From Dactylis glomerata (taxonomy: Eukaryota; Streptophyta; Magnoliopsida; Poales; Poaceae), in assembly GCA_007115705.1 (NCBI GenBank), contig QXEO01000410.1, forward strand, positions 428,235-492,234: DNA of 64,000 bases, written 5' to 3'. The translations under genes were made by a program, and so were the position numbers. The first letter of the stretch is position 1; each line of letters begins with the position of its first letter. The notes beneath the pieces were generated by a model that saw nothing but the letters and a program-made list of their open reading frames with translations, did no database searches and was not told the DNA's origin. Of this stretch, positions 1 through 9,268 are shown piece after piece.

Positions 1-29
1 TACTGACATCCCTTATAATTATGTTTCAG

Positions 30-2108
30 ATAAAGAAGAACTCGATCGGCCATACTTGTCCACCTCGAGCGGGAGCGCCAGAGGAGAAATCAAAGCTAGC
101 GAAGACTAGGTGGTTGGCAGATGCAATCATAGATTGGCTGAGAGAAACTCCAACACTTGGTCCAACAGCACTCATAAAATTGATATCTGATAAGTTTACT
201 ATAAACATACCTTACAAGAGGATGTTCTATACAAAGGAAATGGCTCTTGACAGGATAAATGGTCCATGGAATGAAAGCTTTCAGTTGCTTTACACTTTCA
301 AAGCTGAAGTGGAGATGGCTAGTCCAGGCAGTGTTGTAGCGATGGACAAGCATATAGTTCCCTACAAATTGAAAAGCGGGAGGATGATGCAGAAGGAATG
401 TTTTAGAAGGGCTTTTGTTAGTTTCAAAGCTTGCTGGAAAGGCTTTCTGGACGGTTGCAGGTCTTATTTGGCCGTGGATGCAACAGCTCTTCATGGCAGG
501 TTTAAAGGACAGCTAGTTGCTGCTACTACAATTGATGGACACAGTTGGATGTTCCCTGTTGCTTATGGAGTTTTGGAGGTTGAGTCAGAGGAAAGTTGGA
601 CTTGGTTTCTGCAGAATTTGCGTGACCTTATAGGTCATCCACCAGGACTTACTATCCACACAGATGCTTGCAAAGGTTTGGAGAGTGCAGTAGAAGCAGT
701 ATTCCCTAGAGTGGAGCATAGGGAATGTATGCGACACTTGGTACAGAATTTTACAAAGAAATTCAAGGGTAAAGTTTATACTGACAACCTATGGCCAGCT
801 GCATACACATGCAGCATTAGGAAGCATCTGTTTCATTTGGAAGTGTTGTATAAACAAAAAACTGGGGTGAAGGAGTACTTGGATGAACATCATGGTAGGT
901 TGTGGTCAAGAAGCCAATTCAATGAAATTTGCAAGGTAGACTATGTAACAAGTAACCTTGCTGAGAGTTTCAATGCAAAGGTCAAGTCATTGAAAGGGCT
1001 TATGCTGTGGCAAATATTTGATAAGATTAGGCAGATGATCATGATAAAAATCGATCTGCATCAAAGAATTGCAGCCACAAAATATGTTGGCCATCTCATG
1101 CTCCCATCTTTGATTAAGTCTTTGCATGCCAGGGCAAAACAATTGAAGATGAAATGCATCAGAAAAGGAATGGAGGCTGAGGTAACCTACACTGACAATA
1201 AAAACAGGCAGTGGAGGTATCCAGTGAGTTTGGTTGATAGGACATGCCATTGTAGGCGATGGCAGATCCGTGGGATACCCTGCATACACGCATTGTTTTT
1301 CATGAGTGTTATAGCGGGTGCAGAAGGTGAAGTTGATCAGTATGTGTCAGAGTATTTCTCTGTTGCCAAATTTAGGGCTGCATATGCTATGAATGATCCT
1401 ACCTTGTTGGGAAAAGACCAATGGATGAAAGTCGATCCAGGCTTCAAACTATACTCTCCAGTTTTGACTAGACCGGCAGGTAGGCCGAGGAAGAATAGGA
1501 TCAGAGCTAGTGCAGAGGGTGGTCCACCGATTCGACGACGTAAGTGCAAACGTTGTTGAATCCCTGGACACATTGCTAGGCTTTGTAAAAATCCAGTTGA
1601 CCCAGCTTTTGGAATGGAAGATCAGGCGGGAGCAGCAAATGCAGAGGAGAATGAAGAAGCAATTCAACATGAGGAGATTGAAGCAATGGATCATGAGGAG
1701 ATTGAAGCAATGGATCATGAGCTGCTTGAACCAATGGATCCAGAGCAGATTGAACCGATGGATCGAGAGCTGCTTGAACCGATGGATCGAGAGCAGAGGG
1801 AACAGATGGATCGAGAGCTGCTTGAACCGATGGATCGAGAGCAGAGGGAACAGATGGATCGAGAGGCCTTTGAAGCAATGGATCGACAGCTGCTTGAAGC
1901 ATTTAAAGAAAATGCATTAGAAGAAAGAGCACAAGCTTCATATGATATGGTTGTCTCGGTCTTGGTACAACCCGAAGAGAAGAAGAAGAAGAACAAGAAA
2001 GATGGCAAAAGGAAGGTAGACACCGGTAATATCCCTGGTAGGGTTACCCGGAGTAAGGTGGTGGACCCTGCGAGTCACACCAGGAGCAAGAGAAAGATTT
2101 TATTTTGA
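30..2108 (+). pseudogene. MURA-type MULE transposase, C-terminal part, one nonsense codon
   Basis: This is the C-terminal part of a MuDR-type transposase, a DDE enzyme that cuts the element ends. The first exon base is probably 30, after a tttcag acceptor, so the ATG at 21 is likely intronic and the N-terminus lies off the window. Catalytic residues are visible: Asp in YLAVDATAL (near 475), Asp in HTDACKGLE (near 660) and Glu in NLAESFNAK (near 960). A SWIM zinc finger follows (CHC...GIPCIH, near 1245-1290). The same frame then enters a CCHC knuckle: C at 1545 and 1554, H at 1569, C at 1584. A TGA at 1557-1559 falls in the first position after the second Cys. Beyond it the frame stays open to 2108 and encodes an acidic repeat tail and a basic end. 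One base change (for example GGA to TGA) explains the break. Confidence 0.9.
1686..1901 (+). repeat. Nine tandem 24-bp coding repeats in the transposase tail
   Basis: ATG-GAT codon pairs recur exactly every 24 bp, at 1686, 1710, 1734 and so on to 1878. Each unit encodes an 8-residue motif of the form MDxExxEx, for example MDRELLEP and MDREQREQ. Two variants alternate between about 1758 and 1853. The tail is strongly charged and probably helical. The repeats also give long open frames in the other five frames, which are shadows. Confidence 0.9.
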
Positions 2109-2689
2109 ATAATTAATTTGAATTTGTATGAACAATTTGTATTGGGGATCCCTTTGTATTGAATTCGAACTAGTGTGACGTTCCCAAGTTTGTATGATGA
2201 ATAATCACAATAATGTAGGGAATATACGTGTTATTTGCTTGAATAAGTTTCTAGTCCATGAGCTACTAGCTATAGTTCATCGCTTGAGGTTTCCTCACTT
2301 TTCCCCCTCTTAGTGACTAAACTCAAAAAATATAGTTTTGGGTTTATTTTAATTCATAATAATTCAAAACATGGTGGAACCTTCCCATGGAGTCTTGTTA
2401 TGTTACCTACAACCCAGAGAAATAATAATGGAAAAGGATATATAGAGATATGAAGTTTCCCTTTCCCAAAACCACTTCCTAGTCCATGAGCTACTAGCTA
2501 TGAAGATGCAGGGCTTTCTACTCAACACACCTCCCAAATGCCCACAATGCTTACAAACTTTGTCCAAATGAGTCCAAATTCGTCACACTTGTGTATCTTT
2601 GAATTGCAAACAATATCACGTCGGCCAAAATATACTATATTGTTCAAATAACACAATCTAACAATTTTTATGACAAAAGCTTCAATTTC
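2109..2689. other. MULE non-coding segment downstream of the transposase
   Basis: AT-rich sequence after the transposase stop. It contains a short repeated phrase (tagtccatgagctactagcta, near 2251 and 2482). I see no convincing reading frame, RNA gene or element boundary in it. Confidence 0.4.
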
Positions 2690-2880
2690 CCTTACTCCCT
2701 TTATTATTTGGGTGCCCCTGTTTTACTTAGTTTTACTCAGTTTTCCTCCTCCGGGTCCACTTGTTTTATTCAGTCCTACTCAGTTTTGCCCTTCCGATAA
2801 ACATTTCCTCACTTTCCCCCTCTTAGTTCTACTCAGTTTTCCTTCCTTGTACTCACTGGCTGATCTCTGATTGGTCGAGA
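2690..2880 (+). repeat. Internal block resembling the MULE terminal repeat
   Basis: Several copies of actcagttttcc or close variants occur here, preceded by GGTGCCCCTG and TTAGTTTTACTCAG. The block resembles the outer part of the right terminus (5885-5999) read on the opposite strand. It could be a duplicated internal terminal repeat or the left end of a smaller non-autonomous MULE. The sequence left of it is not Gypsy, which favours an internal duplicate. Confidence 0.5.
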
Positions 2881-3200
2881 TGTATTTCACACGAATTTTG
2901 GTTGGTTGATAGCTCAACGCACGCTTGCACCATTGGATCATTTATGATCGGATGGCCTGTCAACCCTGGCGGTCGCGGCGGCGCGGATCTGCAGAGCACA
3001 TACCTACCAACCCTGGCAATCGCATATTCCAGTCGCATCTTCCTCTCTTACTCTGGCGGTCGCGGCGGCGCGGATCTGCAGCGTGCGTGTGTGCGTGCGG
3101 CGGCGCGGATCTAACCGTGCGTGCGGCGGCGTGGATCTAACCGTACGGCGGTGTGGATCTAAGAGTGTCGGTGAGGATCTAACCCTCAGAAATAGTTGAA

Positions 3201-3767
3201 ATGTCTCTCTCTGTCTCACTTTCGTTTATCTTCTCAGATCTGTTGATGATGAAGAACACCAAGACGGTGGCCGTGTCGACAGTGCTCAGCAATCGTCTTG
3301 AAGCCATCGCCAACAACATCGCTGCGACCTACAACATCGCTGCGACGGCGCAGATCCAGCCTTCAATGTCGGAGTCTGCCGATGTCTCACTTCCGTTACC
3401 CTCGTCAGATCTGTTGCTGATGGACACCAAGACGGCGGCCATGTCCACAGTGCTCAGCGATCGTCTTGAAGCCATCGCCAACAACATCGCTGCGACCTAC
3501 AACATCGCTGCGACGGCGCAGATCCAGCCTTCCTCAGATCTGTTGCTGATGGACACAATGACGGCGGCCGTATCGACAGTGGTCATAGATGACAAGATGA
3601 TTGAAGCCATCATCCACAACATCGCTGCGACGGCACAGATCCAGACCTCCTCCATGTCTGAGTTTGCGGATGGCACAGATCCAGCTCCTCAGCCGCCCGT
3701 CGTCCTGGCTCTTCTAGCCCATCGGTGCGCGGCCGTGTTCGACGCCGCAAATTGGGAAAAATTATGA
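3201..3767 (+). CDS. Hypothetical repeat protein inside the MULE
   Basis: An open frame of 188 codons that I do not recognise. It is built from three imperfect copies of a module beginning at the DNA phrase cagatctgttg (near 3235, 3406 and 3535). Each encodes a segment like SDLLLMDTKTAA followed by LEAIANNIAAT and a threonine/alanine-rich stretch. The frame is kept through all three modules although their spacing differs (about 171 and 129 bp). That is weak support for coding; repeats with periods divisible by three would also stay open by chance. The upstream 2900-3190 region is GC-rich with repeated ggcgcggatct phrases and could be a leader. No signal peptide or catalytic motif is visible. 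Confidence 0.3.
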   Translation: MSLSVSLSFIFSDLLMMKNTKTVAVSTVLSNRLEAIANNIAATYNIAATAQIQPSMSESADVSLPLPSSDLLLMDTKTAAMSTVLSDRLEAIANNIAATYNIAATAQIQPSSDLLLMDTMTAAVSTVVIDDKMIEAIIHNIAATAQIQTSSMSEFADGTDPAPQPPVVLALLAHRCAAVFDAANWEKL

Positions 3768-4118
3768 TAAATTTGTATTTTTCAATTTTAATTTGGGATA
3801 AAATTGTTTGAACTACTACCTCCGTGTCAAAAAAAGCTTCTCCACTTTCTCGATGTGTCCCCGTACATCCGAATGTATGATTTGAATTCTATCCCAACTT
3901 GATTGGGAAGATTGATATGTATTTGATCCGAGAGGCTGGTACATGCTTTCACTTTTGGGATCCCTTCACTTTTATAAGATGTTCATGCATGAAAATTATC
4001 GCGCGCATTACTTAGCACAACTAGGAAATTGTACGACAAAATACAGTGGTTAGAGCCACACCAAAATACAGTGGTTAGAGCCATCTACTGAATAACAATT
4101 CTATACTATCTAAATCAT

Positions 4119-4654
4119 CTACCACAACCACATAACTGCTAGAACAGGGATGACACCTAATAAAACTGCCCAGATGAATCTACTTTTTGCCTCTCCCATC
4201 ACTTGAAGTTTATGTTCTAGATTTTCTACCACTTGATCAAATAAGGCAAGATCTGTCTCAAGTATCAACTTCTCCTTGCGAATAAGCTCTGAATTCTTCT
4301 TTTCTTCCTCCACAGTACGCTTCAGCTCGAATATCATCAGGTTTTTACGGGCCAATTCATCACCTAAATTGGCCACCTTCTCCTCCAAATCCATCCTCTG
4401 GCTACACCACTGGGTTGATTCATCTTGGTATGCAATGTACCATGGATCATCGGCTTGCCTGGCGAACTGTAACAATAATGGAAAAAAAGAACAACTGAAA
4501 TCACTCCAACAGGCCATGGCGGCACTTCAAATTCAACGGTAGTACAGAGAGCACAAGCTAGATACCTGCACTTCCGACGAGGTAGGAGAAGTAGAACGTG
4601 GCCACGACATGATCGAATCCCCACCCTCGCCGGTGTACCCGCTACGACCAGACA
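4119..4654 (-). CDS. Small coiled-coil, C-terminally membrane-anchored protein, two exons
   Basis: A - strand gene convergent with the MURA transposase. Exon 1 starts with ATG at 4654 and encodes about 30 residues (MSGRSGYTGEGGDSIMSW...), ending at a gtatctag donor near 4565. Exon 2 begins after a ttgttacag acceptor near 4472 and ends at 4119. Exon 2 encodes a long charged heptad-like helix (ELARKNLMIFELKRTVEEEK and beyond) and then a hydrophobic C-terminal segment (AVLLGVIPVLAVMWLW) that looks like a tail anchor. Grass genomes contain many short proteins of this type with a GRF zinc finger in front of the coiled coil; I see no zinc finger here, so an exon may be lost. Its position matches that of a second MULE gene convergent with the transposase, as in MuDR, but I see no homology to mudrB. 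It could instead be a captured host fragment. Confidence 0.5.
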
Positions 4655-4730
4655 TTGAGGACTATTTCGCAGCTGCAAACTCCAAATAAATTATGGGAAC
4701 CGAATCGATTAGGGGGCGGGGGAGGCAGAA

Positions 4731-4835
4731 GCGGAGGTCGTCGTGGGCGGCGGATCTGCTTGCGGCGGAGCAAATCCCGGTCGTCGTGGGCGGCGGATCT
4801 GCTTGCAGCGGACTTTCCTGCGGTGGGTACAATGC
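4731..4835 (+). repeat. Short GC-rich tandem duplication
   Basis: The phrase gtcgtcgtgggcggcggatc followed by tgcttgc occurs twice, near 4737 and 4780. The ggcggatctg core also matches repeats at 2970-3080, tying the two ends of the MULE interior together. Confidence 0.6.
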
Positions 4836-5151
4836 GTGCGGACGAAACAAGTGCTGGAGCCGTGGTTGACGTGCAGCGCCGCAGTCCGTCCGACGCCACC
4901 GGGGAACAGACCCGGCGGCGCGACGAGGCGCCGGCGATGGCTGCTCCGTCCGAGGGTGGGGAACGAGCTGCCAGCGGTTCTCCGATGACTAATGAGATAC
5001 ACTTTAATTAGCGAACTTGTTTAGCACAAGATTCACTTTAGATTAAGCTACGAAAATAGTCACCTGCTGGGTCTAGCTTAAGAACAATTAATTAGCGAAC
5101 TTGTTGCTTCTCTCTAACTAAAAGCACGAATATATGCCTTTTCACTAAGGG

Positions 5152-5700
5152 CGACCCCAGCGGTCATTGGCTGAGGCGGCCCCACAGAGCGGCTCTATAT
5201 GATTTTCTCTAAATAAATAGACGACCCCAGTGGTCATTGGCTGCGGAGGCCCCACAGAGCGGCAATATATGATTTTCTGTAAATAAATAGACGACCCCAC
5301 TGGTCATTGGTTGCGGCAGCCCCACAAAGCGGCAATATATGTCTTTTCCTGAAAAATACACGACCCCACTGGTCATTGGCTGAGGCGGCCCCACAGAGCG
5401 GCTCTATATGATTTTCTCTAAATAAATAGACGACCCCAGCGGTCATTGGCTGCGAAGGCCCCACAGAGCGGCTCTATATGATTTTCTCTAAATAAATAGA
5501 CGACCCCAGCGGTCATTGGCTGCGAAGGCCCCACAGAGCGGCAATATATGATTTTCTCTAAATAAATAGATGACCCCACTGGTCATTGCCTGCGGCAGCC
5601 CCACAGAGCGGCAATATATGTCTTTTCCTGAAAAATACACGACCCCACTGGTCATTGGCTGCGGCAGCCCTATAGAGCGGCCCCATTTGTCATTGGCAGC
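5152..5700 (+). repeat. Eight tandem copies of a 70-bp unit near the MULE end
   Basis: Units begin with (c/t)gacccca at 5152, 5222, 5292, 5361, 5431, 5501, 5571 and 5640, so the spacing is 69-70 bp. Each unit carries ggtcattg and ccccacagagcgg. Two spacer types occur: six units carry an aaataaataga-type tail and others carry a gtcttttcctgaaaaataca tail, in a non-random order. Open frames across this block on both strands (for example MTSGVVYFSGKD repeats) are products of the period and not genes. Confidence 0.9.
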
Positions 5701-5884
5701 ACTGCGTATACAATCAGGAAATAAAACAGCCCACACGTCAGCGATAGATGGATGGCAGCTCTGACGTGTCTCCTGACCCTACCCGTCAGCACCATTCAAA
5801 AGCATCGGTCAATCCACAACCACCGCGGCTCCCTAGCCGTCACCGGTAACGGTCAAGGCCTCTGACCAGACCGCAACCCTCCCG

Positions 5885-5999
5885 TCCGAGCGATCGCGAG
5901 GGGTTTCAAACTAGAACGAGGGGAAAACTGAGGAAAAACTAACGAGCTGGGGAAAACTGAGTACAACTAACGACCTGAGGGCACGAAAATAGAAATCCC
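5885..5999 (-). repeat. Right terminal inverted repeat region of the MULE
   Basis: Read on the - strand this starts GGGATTTCTATTTTCGTGCC, then CTCAGGTCGTTAG and two actcagttttcc-type motifs. These are shared with the internal block at 2690-2880. The outer boundary is set by the switch to Gypsy sequence at 6000. The left terminal repeat is not in the window. Confidence 0.65.
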
Positions 6000-8900
6000 T
6001 TGTTTTTATTGTATGGAAGCATTATTTTGGTTTTCTCCTTGATGCTTTATTTGGGTTGACATGGCGCATGCTCACACATGTTAGACTCTTACAAAGTCGC
6101 CAATAGCCTCTATGATCATTTATTTTTTAACTTTTGATGCCATCTTATGCTTCTTTTAATGTCGCTTTGTCGCTTTGCATGATTATGGCCATTATTGCTC
6201 TCTTAGTTGGTCGCTCCCAGTCTTTTGCTAGCCCTCGCCTTATACTGAGTATGAGCTCTACTCGTGCATCCAACTCCTAAAAGCCAAAGTTTTCCAAAGT
6301 GTCCACCATACATACCTACTAGCAATTTGCTATTCCAAGTAAATTTGACTTGCTTTTATTTTCTCTTCAAATTAAACTCTCACCAGTGTTATGCGAAATT
6401 CGGTCAGTAAAGCTCTCATGAACCGGAAGGCACACTTTACTTTTTCCTGTTCTTAAAAATTTGACATTGTGGTCTCTTATGTTGAGTTGTTATGCTTGCA
6501 AGTTGTAAGTTGGAGACTAGCCCAGCCATGCAGTCATGGGCAAGCTTTCAACATTGCACTTCTTATTTGAGTTGATATCGTGATCTTTTGTTTATAGATG
6601 CCCACGGTGTGAAATGAATTGGGAATCTTGAGGGGATCATAGAGTTTTTATATGTGTTAGGGAAACGCCGGGCTGCTAATCTAAGCCATGCATAATTCAT
6701 GGTGGAAATTTGTAGCATACCCATGGTGAACATTCAACGACGCATCTCACAATAAAAAGCTAAACAAAAGGCAAATAAAAGAGATGTCGAGGTGTTCATT
6801 GTCTGCTTGTCCTGTCATTTTGGTGTGGGCTTGTTCCATGTCATCGAGCACGGAGGTACCCCATTGGCGGTTCTCAATGATATGCATATATTTACAATGA
6901 CAAGAGCCTTGCTTGGGACTCTAAGTAAAGTAGCATGAGGTTTGGGTACTCGTATTCACGGGGCACGAGGTTTTCAACTTATGATTTGTCAAGCATATGC
7001 ATCATAATTGTTCTCGCATTAACTTTAACCATTCAAGATGCTTATGATGGGGGCAATGAGAGCTCAAAGCCGGTAAGTACCATAATTTTTGAAGGTTATA
7101 AAACTTGCAATCACTGCTTCCCTCTGTGAAGGGCCTTTCTTTTACTTTTATGTTGAGTCACCACATTCTATCTTTATGCACCATAAGAGAGCATAGTTGT
7201 CATTCTTAGTATAATGTGCATTGTCCCAAAGTTTTCATTGATTGATTCATATTGTTGGTTTCACTTGTTCACCAATTATTTGTATCTAGTCGCCCTCTTA
7301 AACTTGAAGGTGTCCTATGCATTTATGTTTTGCTCTCTTTGAAGGACAAGCTGAAAACCATTTGTATGTTTTTTCCTTATGATTTGAACACACGTTTGAC
7401 TTTCATTGTTTCATTTTCATGATCTTTTGTTTGTGTTCATTTTCATGTTTACAACATGGTTGCTAAGTTCTTATTGTCAAGATTATATCTTCATGCCCAT
7501 GTTTTAAGTTCTTATGATCCCAGCTCACAAATGCTTACATATATGATCAAGATTGTGTAGGTGCATGTCACCTCAAAAATTATTCTTTTGTTATCACTTA
7601 CCTACTCGAGGACGAGCAGGAGTTAAGCTTGGGGATGCTTGATACGTCTCCAATGTATCTATAATTTTTGATGCTCCATGCTTGTTTTTACGCCATTTGC
7701 CTACTGGTTCGTTACACTTAGTGACACTTTTATGCATTTTCCGGAACTAACCTATTAACGAGTTGCCATAGTGCCAATTCCCTGTTTTCTGCTGTTTTTG
7801 TGTTTCAGAAGTGATACACAGGAAATATTCTCGTAATTGGACGAAATAAGTTCTTGAAGTCTTATTTTACCCGGAAGCTTCCAGAGATCTGAAGGAGAGA
7901 AGGAGAGGGGCCACCAGGGCCCCACATGCAGGGCTGGCATGGCCAGGGCCTGGGCCGCACCACCCTGGCGTGAGAGCGCCTGGTCCCTCTTCTCACATTG
8001 CCCCTTCGCCTATAAAGACCCCCCGACGGAAAAAACCTAAGGACCCGATCAATTTTCCAGAAACACATCACGATCCGCCACCGTCGTTGACCCGAGATCA
8101 GGAGGGTCCAGAAGCTCTTCCTGGCACCCTGCCAGAGATTGGAGTCGCCACCGGAGGTCTTCTTCATCGCCATGCTTGCCTCCGGAGCGATGAGTGAGTA
8201 GTCTACCTTGGACTATGGGTCCATAGCAGTAGCTAGATGGTTGTATTCTCCACCATGTGCTTCATGTTTAGATCTCATGAGCTGCCCTACATGATTGAGA
8301 TCACCGTTATGTAATTCTACATGTTTGGTTTGTTGGGATCCCATGAATATTGGTGTTTATGATTGAGTTGCTGTACTGAAATATATCTTTTGTTATCTCT
8401 ATATTGTTTATGATCTTTTATGCTCTCTGTTGTTAGTAGCTATCTTGGCCAAGTAGTTGCTAGTGACTCCAAGAGGGGGTATTTATGCTCGATAGTGGGT
8501 TCATGCCTCTATTTAACCTGGGGGAGTGACAGAAACCTCTAAGGTTGTAGATGTGCTGTTGCTACTAGGGAGAAAACAGCATTCATATGCTCAAGGGCAT
8601 ATGCTTTGTTTACATTACACATTTGCTTAATGCAATTATCTGTTGTTCGCAACTTAATACTTGTGGAGTTCTCGGATTGATTCGCCACAAGTGAATTATT
8701 AGTCATAGATGCAGTTGGATGGCGGTCTATGTATTTTGTTGTAATGCCCAGAGTAAATATCATAGTGATCTTCTTGACATATCACGTTTATCTTTATTCT
8801 ATCAATTGCCAAACTGTAATTTGTTTACCCAGCATGTGTTATTTATCTTATGGAGAGACACCACTAGTGAACTGTGTACCCCGGTCCTATTTCCATCATA

Positions 8901-9268
8901 TTGCTATCACCTGTTTACTTTATTCGCACTGTTTACTTTACTCGCATACTTTTACTGTTTTCCACTCGATACACTCATAACTTTGTTTCAAGCAAACCGG
9001 TGAGATTGACAACCTCATCGTAAGTTGGGAACAAAGTACTTGGTTGTGTGTGTGCAGGTTCTGCATTGCAGCTAGCAAGCAAAGCTTGGACGAGGCACCA
9101 TATATAAATTGTCCAAAGCTGTCGCAAACTAGCAAGCATCACCTTCAGTCGTTTGTCTCTCCTCTCCAAGAACGATAAGCCTTGGTTTCTAAACTGAGGG
9201 AAAACTAGCTGCTATACTCATCACACCTTCCTCTTGGGGTTCCCAACGGGCTGGTCATTCACCACGCA
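6000..9268 (+). mobile_element. Gypsy retrotransposon, 3' part in + orientation
   Basis: This belongs to the same family as the antisense Gypsy elements at 24962-56981. It contains the non-coding 3' internal domain (6000-7639), a purine-rich tract just before the LTR (taagcttggggatgct, ending 7639) and most of the 3' LTR. The part left of 6000 was separated by the MULE insertion and lies outside the window. The right end is truncated at 9268: in the other copies the LTR continues for roughly another 80 bp. I see no convincing coding in 6000-7639. Confidence 0.8.
7640..9268 (+). repeat. Gypsy 3' LTR, truncated at its end
   Basis: Starts TGATACGTCTCCAATGTATC directly after the polypurine tract. 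A TATA box (tataaag, 8011-8017) marks the U3/R region. The LTR can be aligned by eye with the antisense copies at 24962, 31699, 48380 and 55275. It breaks off after caccacgca at 9268, where unrelated sequence begins. Confidence 0.85.

Larger units (their letters stand above)
1..5999 (+). mobile_element. Mutator-like element (MULE), left end outside window
   Basis: This is the right part of a MULE. It holds a MURA transposase on the + strand, a convergent small gene on the - strand, a block of eight 70-bp tandem repeats and a right terminal region. Read on the - strand, the terminal region begins GGGATTTCTATTTTCGTGCC. The right boundary is placed at 5999 because from 6000 onward the sequence matches the interior of the Gypsy elements found later in the window (compare 28300-28335, antisense). 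The MULE therefore inserted into a Gypsy element. The 9 bp at 6000-6008 should be the target duplication, but its partner lies left of the window. The transposase identity is certain. That all of 1-5999 is one element is inferred from the absence of Gypsy sequence left of 2690. Confidence 0.75.

Noticed and set aside
5209..5764. Overlapping frames on both strands (MGPPQPMTSGVVYF... and others)
   Set aside because: These are produced by the 70-bp tandem repeat; the peptides repeat with the DNA period and have no independent support.
2690..5999. An independent Pack-MULE with its own pair of terminal repeats
   Set aside because: The inward-facing blocks resemble each other, but the left flank at 2690 is not Gypsy sequence while the right flank is, and I could not find a 9-bp duplication on both sides.
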